From Betaproteobacteria bacterium (GTDB lineage Bacteria > Pseudomonadota > Gammaproteobacteria > Burkholderiales > SG8-39), in contig VBCT01000307.1 of NCBI GenBank assembly GCA_005882235.1, positions 1 to 5,242 on the forward strand: 5,242 bases of DNA. The letters run 5' to 3'. This document shows, piece by piece, positions 1 to 5,193 of the stretch. The position numbers and the translations under genes were made by a program. The notes below the pieces were generated by a model that was not told where the DNA came from, made no database searches, and saw only the letters and a program-made list of their open reading frames with translations. Numbering within the stretch: the first letter of the stretch is position 1; the number at the start of each line of letters is the position of its first letter.

Positions 1-1
1 G

Positions 2-466
2 ATCTCCGTCTACACGCCAGCCCCTGCTCTCCTCGCGCGCGCCGCGGCGACTCCCGCACCTGATCCGGCCCTTTCGAACAGGCTGGACGGGCTGGAGCGG
101 CAGCTGCATGCCGAGCGCCTGGCACGGGCCCGGCAACAGGCAGAGCTCGCCTCCTTTACGCAGGCGTCACAGTCGGCATATGAGCGCTGCCTTCTCGAAC
201 GGCACGTGGATTGCGACGCTTACGGCGGAACCATGCCGTACGCCGGGCCGATTGCGGTGGTCCCGGTCCGGCACCGCCGTCCCATCCGCGTCCGCACCTC
301 GTTCACGGCACTCAGCGCCGGAAACGTCGTGCGCCCCGGAATCATGCCCGGCACCTTCAACGGCGCGAGCGCCGTCACGGCCGGGAGCGTCGTGAGCCGG
401 GGCATCATGCCCGGTACGTTCAACGGCCCGAACGCGATCACCGCCGGAAACTTCACCTTCCGGTAG
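2..466 (+). CDS. 3' part of an unrecognised protein with a C-terminal tandem repeat
   Basis: The reading frame is open from the left edge to a TAG at 464-466, giving at least 154 residues; the start lies outside the window. I do not recognise the family. Visible parts in order are: an Ala/Pro-rich stretch (residues about 6-24 of the fragment); a short charged helix rich in Leu, Glu, Arg and Gln (about 26-50) that could be a coiled coil; a segment with two Cys (YERCLLERHVDCDAYGG); a basic patch (VRHRRPIRVR); and a C-terminal 21-residue unit carrying GIMPGTFNG, present twice and followed by a 7-residue start of a third copy. The GTG at 206 is a possible internal start, but the frame stays open and protein-like upstream of it, so I treat the gene as entering from the left. 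The low-complexity N-part could be periplasmic or surface-linked, which is inference. The coding call rests on the repeat being conserved at protein level with mostly synonymous or conservative differences. Confidence 0.6.
   Translation: MSVYTPAPALLARAAATPAPDPALSNRLDGLERQLHAERLARARQQAELASFTQASQSAYERCLLERHVDCDAYGGTMPYAGPIAVVPVRHRRPIRVRTSFTALSAGNVVRPGIMPGTFNGASAVTAGSVVSRGIMPGTFNGPNAITAGNFTFR
317..463 (+). repeat. In-frame 63-base tandem repeat, 2.3 copies
   Basis: Copy 1 is 317-379 and copy 2 is 380-442. A partial third copy of seven codons (AGNFTFR) runs to the stop codon. Each unit is 21 codons with the pattern AG(N/S)VVxxGIMPGTFNGxxA(V/I)T. The two full copies share GIMPGTFNG exactly, while several codons differ in the third base (for example ACC/ACG for Thr and TTC kept for Phe). 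That indicates an older duplication kept under protein-level selection rather than a fresh slippage event. The alternating small and beta-prone residues suggest a beta-hairpin or beta-strand repeat, which is inference. Confidence 0.85.
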
Positions 467-599
467 TCACGGCGCGACGCGCACGCCGCGCAGCTTCGCG
501 GTTTCGATCGCCCGCTGCACGGTCCCCGATCTTTTCGACTGCTCGACGAATTCGCTCACGTAGGCGAGCGCCGCGGGGCGGCGATTCGATCCCCTTCAT
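467..599 (-). pseudogene. Collapsed solute-binding protein gene (family 3 type tail)
   Basis: On the minus strand the frame ending in TGA at 469-467 reads 42 codons (595-470), including LAYVSEFVEQSKRSG and VQRAIETAKLRGVRVAP. From memory, this closely resembles the extreme C-terminus of betaproteobacterial ABC transporter substrate-binding proteins of family 3 (periplasmic amino-acid binding type). Those proteins are normally about 250-300 residues long, so only the last sixth is present. Just upstream is an ATG (599-597) with a near-ideal ribosome binding site, but it lies in a different frame from the tail, and the tail's own frame is closed by a TGA at 598-596. The simplest reading is an internal deletion that joined the first codons to the last ones out of frame. 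The ATG frame itself would give a 48-residue, very Arg-rich peptide that looks like a frame shadow. The tail frame matches a known protein end, so I favour a pseudogene. The family call is by recalled resemblance and unconfirmed. Confidence 0.5.
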
Positions 600-604
600 G
601 TGAA

Positions 605-612
605 CCTCCTCC
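605..612 (-). promoter_or_regulatory. Strong ribosome binding site of the collapsed minus-strand gene
   Basis: The minus strand reads GGAGGAGG, then five bases (TTCAC), then ATG at 599-597. This is a near-perfect Shine-Dalgarno match at good spacing, stronger than those of most intact genes in the window. It marks where the now broken gene began, or would drive a 48-residue peptide if that frame is real. Confidence 0.6.
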
Positions 613-671
613 GTGCTTTCCATTGGCCCGGTAGACGTATCGTCGGCAAGCCGGTAGCATGCGCCCCGCGG

Positions 672-680
672 TGCTATATT
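672..680 (+). promoter_or_regulatory. Extended -10 promoter candidate for the OmpA-family lipoprotein gene
   Basis: TGCTATATT at 672-680 combines a TGn extension with a hexamer (TATATT, 675-680) that matches five of six bases of the sigma-70 -10 box. It is an AT-rich island in an otherwise GC-rich stretch, about 40 bases before the ATG at 721, implying a leader of about 34 bases. No good -35 box lies 16-18 bases upstream, as is usual for extended -10 promoters. On the opposite strand the same island reads TACAAT (683-678 region), so it could also have served the divergent dead gene. Confidence 0.4.
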
Positions 681-708
681 GTATCGAGCCAGGGGAGTCA
701 TCGCTTTG

Positions 709-714
709 AAGGAG
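709..714 (+). promoter_or_regulatory. Ribosome binding site that fixes the lipoprotein start at 721
   Basis: AAGGAG at 709-714 is followed by six bases and the ATG at 721. Starting here gives a clean lipoprotein signal peptide. The earlier in-frame TTG at 679 overlaps the -10 candidate and would add 14 residues in front of that signal, so it is not used. Confidence 0.8.
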
Positions 715-720
715 AAGGAA

Positions 721-1476
721 ATGAACGGAAGGAGATTGCACGCTGCAAGCGCCGTGGTCGCTGCTGCCGTCATGGTAGGCGGGTGCGTCAGCACGGGCAC
801 GTACGAGAAGCTGGAAGCGGACAAGAATCAGGAGATCGCTGCGCTGCAGAAACAGCGCGGCACGCTCCAGGAGCAGGTGCAGGGACTGCAGTCACAGAAG
901 ACGTCCCTCGAGCAGCAGCAGGCGGATCTGCGCAGGCAGATCGACGCACTGGAGCAGCAGAAGGCGCAATTGCTGGCCGCCAGCCAGCAGAACACATCGC
1001 AATACGACGCGCTGGTGCGCAACCTCACCGAGGAGGTCAAGAAAGGCCAGCTCCAGGTGCGGCAGTACAAGGACATGCTGACGGTCGACGTCGCCGAGCA
1101 GCTGTTCTTCGACTCCGGCCGGGCGAACCTCAAGGACACGGGCAAAGATGTGCTAAAAAAAGTGGGCGAGGCGCTGAAAGGCTACGAGGACAAGGTCATC
1201 CGCGTCGTCGGCCACACCGACAACGTGCCGATCAGCAAGGCCGCGCTGAAGGTCTTTCCCTCCAACTGGGAGCTGTCGGTCGCGCGCGCGACCAACGTCG
1301 TGCACTATCTACAGGAAGTGGGCATCCCGCCCGAGCGCATGATCGCCTCGGGCCGCGCCGAATACCAGCCCGTCGCCGAGAACGACACCCCCGAGGGGCG
1401 GAAGAAGAACCGCCGCATCGAGATCACGCTGATCGACAAGAACCTGGTGCAGGAGGCTGGCCCGGGACGGAAATGA
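721..1476 (+). CDS. OmpA-family peptidoglycan-binding outer-membrane lipoprotein
   Basis: This 251-residue protein is predicted to be lipid-anchored and to hold the peptidoglycan through its C-terminal domain. Residues 1-21 form a signal peptide (basic start MNGRR, hydrophobic core, lipobox VGGC), with Cys22 as the expected lipidated residue. There is no Asp at position +2, which favours outer-membrane sorting. Residues about 29-118 are a Gln/Glu/Leu-rich coiled coil. Residues about 120-240 are an OmpA/MotB-type domain with LFFDSGRANL, GHTDN, FPSNWELSVARA and GRKKNRRIEI. Asp167 and Arg189 align with the Asp/Arg pair that binds diaminopimelate in OmpA of Acinetobacter. The longer insert between them (VPISKAALKVFPS) is the form seen in MotB and similar lipoproteins. 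It appears monocistronic, with its own promoter candidate and ribosome binding site. A run of seven A at 1155-1161 is odd in so GC-rich a gene. The family assignment is firm; a role in envelope stability is inferred. Confidence 0.95.
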   Translation: MNGRRLHAASAVVAAAVMVGGCVSTGTYEKLEADKNQEIAALQKQRGTLQEQVQGLQSQKTSLEQQQADLRRQIDALEQQKAQLLAASQQNTSQYDALVRNLTEEVKKGQLQVRQYKDMLTVDVAEQLFFDSGRANLKDTGKDVLKKVGEALKGYEDKVIRVVGHTDNVPISKAALKVFPSNWELSVARATNVVHYLQEVGIPPERMIASGRAEYQPVAENDTPEGRKKNRRIEITLIDKNLVQEAGPGRK

Positions 1477-1513
1477 GCCGGCCGAGCGAGGGCGTCCTTT
1501 CCGTCGGAGCTCT

Positions 1514-2242
1514 CTAGCCGCCCAGCGGTCTTTGCTCCGCCGCGAGCGCGTAGTATTCCCAGGCCCGCTCCACGACACGCGGGCTGATCTGGTCGCTCAC
1601 GCTCCCGGCCTCCTCGCGGGTGTAGGCGCGGAGGCGCGCGGCGTCTCCGCCCGCCGCGGCGAGCATGCGCAGCTGCATGCCGGCGCTCTCCTCCAGCATG
1701 CACGCGGCCACGGTGGCCGCGCGCACGTCGGGTAGCGCGGTGGTGATGCCGTGGCCGCGCATCATGACTGCGAGGCCCGAGCCCAACTTGCGCGCGAGCA
1801 GGTCTCCTAGTTCCCTGGTGCGGATAAGCCCGACTCGCTCGTACTCGGGCACGCCCGCATAAAACGCCCCGCCCTGGTTGTGCACGACGCGATGCGGTTG
1901 CCCGATCTGTGTGAGGCAGACGCAGGCCGGCGGATGCGCGTGCACGACTCCGCCCACATCGGGCCGGGCGGCGTAGATGCGCGCGTGGATCCAGAGCTCG
2001 CTGTTCGGCGTCCCCCTGCCCGAGAGAACCTTGCCTTCGGTGTCCAGAACCAGCAGCGTACTCGCGCTGGCGAGGCCGGGGCTGCGCCGCGTGGGCATGA
2101 AGAAGGTGTTCGTGCCCGGGATGCGGCCACTCGCGTGCCCGAAGGCGTTGGAGAGACCGAAACGCTCGATGATGAGGTTGGCGAGCGCCACGTCGCGCTT
2201 GAGCGTGGGCTCGGCGCCGCGACCGCTCTTCGCGCTAGTCAT
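1514..2242 (-). CDS. Class II aldolase/adducin family protein
   Basis: This 242-residue protein has the length and motifs of the class II aldolase fold, which covers metal-dependent aldolases, epimerases and decarboxylases acting on small sugar phosphates or hydroxy acids. Seen in order are: an N-terminal helix with GLSNAFGHASGRIPG (residues 29-43, the usual GNxS-like substrate loop region); NSELWIHARIY with Glu82; VVHAHPPACV with His101 and His103; and MMRGHGITT with His164. The spacings Glu82-His101-His103-His164 equal those of the catalytic Glu and zinc ligands of E. coli fuculose-1-phosphate aldolase (73, 92, 94, 155), so the metal site looks intact and this is an enzyme rather than an adducin-like scaffold. 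Its ATG overlaps the end of the upstream gene by 8 bases (2235-2242), which implies translational coupling. It is the last gene of the minus-strand cluster and converges on the lipoprotein gene. The substrate is unknown; many betaproteobacterial members of this family sit in degradation clusters. Confidence is high for the family and low for the reaction. Confidence 0.93.
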   Translation of the reverse strand: MTSAKSGRGAEPTLKRDVALANLIIERFGLSNAFGHASGRIPGTNTFFMPTRRSPGLASASTLLVLDTEGKVLSGRGTPNSELWIHARIYAARPDVGGVVHAHPPACVCLTQIGQPHRVVHNQGGAFYAGVPEYERVGLIRTRELGDLLARKLGSGLAVMMRGHGITTALPDVRAATVAACMLEESAGMQLRMLAAAGGDAARLRAYTREEAGSVSDQISPRVVERAWEYYALAAEQRPLGG

Positions 2243-3707
2243 GCTTCATTTCGTTCCGCAAGGCGAGCAGCGCTTCGGCGACGATCGTCGCGCTCTTTTC
2301 GCGTCCGGTGAGCGCGTAGATCGTAGCCCCGGGCGCGAGGGCGCGCTCCAGCCACTGTACCGCGCGGACTTTTCGGAAAATCCCGGCGCTCCGGTAGACC
2401 TCCTCCGTCGCGAGAATCGTCCAAGGGAGTTCGTAGTAGCGCGTCTCGTCCGGGAAGGACCGGTTGCCGACCTGCACCGCCTTCGCCGAGGTTTCGCCGC
2501 GCAGCGCGGCGGGCGCTTGCGCCGGAAGTTCGCGCAGCCAGTCGCGGTCGAGCGAGCCCAGCCACCAGGCGCCCACGCGATGCAGCGCGAAGAGCGCGAA
2601 ACCCGAGACCCCCAGGAAGTCTTCCTGGGCCTCCGGCCACGCCGGATAGTCCACCCAGCGCGCCCGGCCGGCGACGACGTGGCTTTTCAGCCAGTCCGCT
2701 CCGCGGTCCACCGCGGCGGCGAGCCGCTTCTTCTGCCCGCGGTCGGGTTGGAGGGCGGCCTGCTCGTGCAGCGCGAGCATGGCGGCGGCGGTCCCGTAGC
2801 TCGAGGCAAACTTTTCCTGCTGTGCGCCCGCGAACAGGGGCCAGCCCCCGTCCGCGCCCTGGGCCGAGAGGAGAAACTCGAGCTCGCTCTTGTGGGCCGG
2901 GATCCCGTACTGCGCGAAGGTCCACAGCACCCAGGATGTGACGCCGAGGTGATTCGGATGCTTCCCCTGGGGAAACCGGCGCCAGCAGGCGCACTCGGGT
3001 CCGGCCACGGAGCGGAAATACTGCTCGATCAGCTTGACGTCAATCCGGCTCGCGGTGGGCGGATCGCTTTCCCTGAGCGCGACGAGGACTTGCGCGGAGG
3101 TCCAGGTCTCGCCGGCGAGCCTTCTTTTCCTGTCCAGGCGACTGTCGAGCGCCGCGGCAAGCTGTTTCGCTTTTTCGCGGACGGCCCGGCGCGTTTCGTC
3201 CGGAAGCGGCACGACGCGGTTCGAAGTGAATATCACGCGGCCATAGCGCCCGGCCGCTTCCGGAAAAATCGCCGCGAAACCGATTCCGAGCACGAGGACG
3301 ACGGCGAGCGCCGCGAGGGAGAGCCTGCGCCAGTCGCTTTGCCGGAGCCAGGTCTCGCAGGCCACGATCGCCCGGGCAGTACGCGGGCTGTACCGGCCGA
3401 TGATGGCGACCCCTGCACGGTATCCGCGGTTGACGGCTTCGAGGGCCTTGGCGGCGTGCAGTCGCAGCGCTCGCGCGTAAACGTCCAGAATCGGAAACCG
3501 GGTCCTGAGCTTTGCGAGGGCTCGTGCCGCGTGTGCGCGCAGCGCGTTCGCGCCAGCGATCCCCCAGGCCTTGACGGTCTCGAGCGCCTGGGTCGCGTAC
3601 GGGCGCAGCTTGTGCGCTCGAGCGCTCGCGCGGTGAATCCACGCCGCAGCCGTTTCCCGCGCCTTTTCCGTGGCTGCGCGCAGCTTGTTCGCGAAGTCGC
3701 TGTGCAT
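2235..3707 (-). CDS. Single-pass membrane protein with squalene-cyclase/prenyltransferase-like toroid domain
   Basis: I start this 490-residue protein at the ATG at 3707-3705, four bases after the stop of the upstream gene. An earlier in-frame ATG at 3782 would run 71 bases into that gene and has no ribosome binding site; the chosen start also has only a weak one. Residues about 7-100 are Ala/Arg-rich and form four amphipathic repeats beginning xxLR. Residues 129-148 (LSLAALAVVLVLGIGFAAIF) are one membrane helix preceded by positive charges (WRR), so the N-part should be cytoplasmic and the C-part periplasmic. Residues about 165-485 contain helical hairpins typical of alpha/alpha toroids: GVTSWVLWTFAQYG, a QW-like motif QGADGGW (283-289), SSYGTAAAMLALHEQ and GVSGFALFALHRVG. 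The DxDD and DCTAE motifs of true squalene/hopene cyclases are not seen, and there is only one clear QW repeat, so terpene cyclisation is doubtful. Cys239 and Cys241 (ECAC) follow the first hairpins. Function is unknown; position suggests a role tied to the surrounding catabolic genes. Confidence 0.8.
   Translation of the reverse strand: MHSDFANKLRAATEKARETAAAWIHRASARAHKLRPYATQALETVKAWGIAGANALRAHAARALAKLRTRFPILDVYARALRLHAAKALEAVNRGYRAGVAIIGRYSPRTARAIVACETWLRQSDWRRLSLAALAVVLVLGIGFAAIFPEAAGRYGRVIFTSNRVVPLPDETRRAVREKAKQLAAALDSRLDRKRRLAGETWTSAQVLVALRESDPPTASRIDVKLIEQYFRSVAGPECACWRRFPQGKHPNHLGVTSWVLWTFAQYGIPAHKSELEFLLSAQGADGGWPLFAGAQQEKFASSYGTAAAMLALHEQAALQPDRGQKKRLAAAVDRGADWLKSHVVAGRARWVDYPAWPEAQEDFLGVSGFALFALHRVGAWWLGSLDRDWLRELPAQAPAALRGETSAKAVQVGNRSFPDETRYYELPWTILATEEVYRSAGIFRKVRAVQWLERALAPGATIYALTGREKSATIVAEALLALRNEMKHD
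3408..3689 (-). repeat. Four amphipathic protein repeats (25, 22, 25, 22 residues)
   Basis: Within the N-terminal part of the membrane toroid protein, units begin with a polar residue, any residue, then Leu-Arg: NKLRAATEKA (residues 7-31), HKLRPYATQALETV (32-53), NALRAHAARALAKL (54-78) and RALRLHAAKALEAV (79-100). Units share the pattern xxLRxxAxxALxxx. At DNA level the plus strand shows CGCAGC at 3463, 3538, 3604 and 3679, spaced 75, 66 and 75 bases, always whole codons. The alternating lengths correspond to helical turns and recall apolipoprotein-like or membrane-surface helices. The function is not known. Confidence 0.6.
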
Positions 3708-3711
3708 GGTC

Positions 3712-4701
3712 TCAGACACCGACGAGGAGCTTGCCGACCGTGCCGCTGCTTTCCTGCGCTTCGTGTGCCTTGGCCGTTTCATCGAGCTTGAAGATGCCGG
3801 CGATGTGGGGGCGGTAGCGCCCCGCCTCGATCGCTGCGTTCAGGTCGCGCGCCGCCAACTGGTGCGCTTCGCGGGGCATCACGTAGACGAGGATGAAATG
3901 CACGCTTATCCCCTGCCGCATGATAGCCGTGAACGGAATTCGCGGCGCGCTTTCGGGCGGACCGGAGGAGTAGGTGGAGATCACGCCGTTGGCTTTCAGC
4001 ACCGCACGGTCGAGCTCGAGGTTCGCCTCGAAGGCGACTTCCACCACGCGGTCGAGACCCAGTCCCCGCGTGAACGCCTTGATTCTCGCGGCGGCGTCCT
4101 CGGTCTTGCGATTGACGACGAGATCGGCGCCCGCCTCGCGCGCCAGCTTCTCCTGCTCGGGCCGGCTCACGGTGGAAGCGACCCGCGCTCCGCCCCACTT
4201 CGCGAGCTGAATTGCCGCGTGCCCGACCGCGCCCGCGCCGCCCGCGACGAGCACGGTCTGTCCCTGGATTCCGCCGTCCCGGAAAAGGCAGCGGTGCGCG
4301 GTCATCCCGGCGATGCCGAGGCAGGCCCCGGTCTCGAAGCTCGCGCCCTCTGGAAGCGCGACTGCATTCTCCGAAGGGATGGCGACGTACTCCGCGGCAG
4401 TGCCGAAGGCGCGGCCGCGCTGCGCCTCGTAGACCCAGACGCGCTCGCCGAGCCTCGATTGCGGCACGCCCGGCCCGACCGCGTCGACGACACCGGCTCC
4501 GTCCTGATGCGGGATCACGCGCGGAAACGGCATTTCCATGTTGCCGTCCCAGCCGCCACGCAATTTCGTGTCGGTCGGATTGATTCCGGAAAAACGCAGC
4601 TTGACGCGCACCTCGCCCGGCGCGGGCTGCGGATCGGGCAGCTCGCCCAGCACGAGGACTTTCGGCGCAGGTCCTTTGCGCTCGTAGTACGCCGCCCTCA
4701 C
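3712..4701 (-). CDS. Zinc-independent NADPH:quinone oxidoreductase-type MDR protein
   Basis: This 329-residue protein is a medium-chain dehydrogenase/reductase of the quinone oxidoreductase group, which usually reduces quinones or enals with NADPH. In order it shows: an N-terminal GroES-like domain (residues about 1-120) with SGINPTDTKLRGG (38-50), IPHQDGAGVVDAVGPGV (63-79) and GERVWVY (85-91); the linker LPEGASFETGACLGIAGMTAH (from residue 116 to 136); then a Rossmann fold with VLVAGGAGAVGHAAIQLAKW (150-169), the AGGAGAVG cofactor loop typical of QOR; and a C-terminal tail ending GTVGKLLVGV. Catalytic and structural zinc cysteine sets are absent, as expected for this group. I start at GTG 4701-4699 because the protein then begins with the typical (M)RAAYYERKG, a GAAGGA ribosome binding site lies about 6 bases upstream, and the GTGA overlaps the upstream stop by 4 bases. 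Starts further upstream would run through the VOC gene. It probably works with the neighbouring enzymes; its substrate is unknown. Confidence 0.95.
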   Translation of the reverse strand: MRAAYYERKGPAPKVLVLGELPDPQPAPGEVRVKLRFSGINPTDTKLRGGWDGNMEMPFPRVIPHQDGAGVVDAVGPGVPQSRLGERVWVYEAQRGRAFGTAAEYVAIPSENAVALPEGASFETGACLGIAGMTAHRCLFRDGGIQGQTVLVAGGAGAVGHAAIQLAKWGGARVASTVSRPEQEKLAREAGADLVVNRKTEDAAARIKAFTRGLGLDRVVEVAFEANLELDRAVLKANGVISTYSSGPPESAPRIPFTAIMRQGISVHFILVYVMPREAHQLAARDLNAAIEAGRYRPHIAGIFKLDETAKAHEAQESSGTVGKLLVGV

Positions 4702-5189
4702 GCGGTTTCCTTCTTCGCGTCGGGGCGCTTGTGACGGAAGCCGCGCTCGAAATGCCCCCGGCCTTCGAGATCGCCCTGCTCGAAGATCCAGGTGTAGCCC
4801 CCTTTGGGATTGGAGAGGATTTCCCAGGCATTGTCGTCGGCGTCCCAGAAAAGGAAGCTGTAGGTTCCGTGGCGGGCCGAGGGCTTGTCGATGTCGTGCA
4901 AGCCCCATTGGGCTGCCTGCGAGTGGCACGCCCGCCAGGCTTCGTCCACGTCGGCGTCGGTGTCGACGTCCAGGCCGTTGTGGTAGACGCGCGGCATGCG
5001 CTCTTTTTTCTTGGTGTAGACCACGGCGTACACGTGGTTGCCGCCGAGGCGAATCATGAGGGACACGGGGCTGGTACGCACCACCTCCAGGCCGAGGAAC
5101 TCCTCGTAGAAGCGGCGCGTCGCCTCGAGATCCTTCGAGCCGAGCGTGCCGTGCGAGATGAATTTCGTCCTGAGCACCGAACGAGCCAT
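4698..5189 (-). CDS. VOC-fold protein (glyoxalase / extradiol dioxygenase superfamily)
   Basis: This 163-residue protein has the paired beta-alpha-beta-beta-beta layout of the vicinal oxygen chelate superfamily. Residues 10-38 hold the first module (FISHGTLGSKDLEATRRFYE then FLGLEVV). Residues 66-100 begin the second (PRVYHNGLDVDTDADVDEAW). Residues 107-128 hold the closing strand HGTYSFLFWDADDNAWEILS. His13, His70 and Glu123 fall where the metal-binding His-His-Glu of type I extradiol dioxygenases would sit, so a metal-dependent oxygenase or isomerase is plausible. The length is that of a single two-module unit rather than a full four-module extradiol dioxygenase. The C-terminal tail (about 140-163) is charged and lies outside the fold. 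The ATG at 5189-5187 is preceded by GGAG about 7 bases upstream, which also encodes the end of the upstream gene, and lies 4 bases after its stop. The gene overlaps the next by 4 bases. The substrate is not predictable; bleomycin-type resistance is possible but less likely in this company. Confidence 0.9.
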   Translation of the reverse strand: MARSVLRTKFISHGTLGSKDLEATRRFYEEFLGLEVVRTSPVSLMIRLGGNHVYAVVYTKKKERMPRVYHNGLDVDTDADVDEAWRACHSQAAQWGLHDIDKPSARHGTYSFLFWDADDNAWEILSNPKGGYTWIFEQGDLEGRGHFERGFRHKRPDAKKETA

Positions 5190-5193
5190 AGCG

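Noticed and set aside
453..824. A 123-codon minus-strand frame running into the lipoprotein gene
   Set aside because: It begins inside the lipoprotein coding region and only its last 48 codons sit behind a ribosome binding site. Its sequence is low-complexity Arg-rich, while the alternative frame matches a solute-binding protein tail.
1477..1513. A terminator between the converging lipoprotein and aldolase genes
   Set aside because: Only 4-base complementary arms could be found and there is no T tract on either strand.
2235..3707. Calling the toroid protein a squalene-hopene cyclase
   Set aside because: The catalytic DxDD motif and multiple QW repeats of that enzyme are absent, it is shorter over the cyclase region, and no isoprenoid genes are nearby.
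3708..3782. Upstream ATG at 3782 as the start of the toroid protein
   Set aside because: It would overlap the oxidoreductase gene by 71 bases, has no ribosome binding site, and adds a Lys/Arg/Ser-rich segment that is simply the oxidoreductase tail in another frame.
1977..3791. A 604-codon open frame on the plus strand
   Set aside because: It lies antisense to the toroid protein and aldolase genes, is Arg/Pro-rich with no recognisable motifs, and is a typical GC-rich frame shadow. The minus strand has a membrane helix, QW-like motif and an enzyme metal site.
3670..4734. A 354-codon open frame on the plus strand
   Set aside because: It is antisense to the oxidoreductase gene, whose minus-strand product has clear GroES-like and Rossmann motifs; the plus-strand translation has none.
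4702..4929. Upstream extension of the oxidoreductase by 76 residues
   Set aside because: The added segment is the VOC gene read out of frame; the GTG at 4701 gives the normal family N-terminus and a good ribosome binding site.
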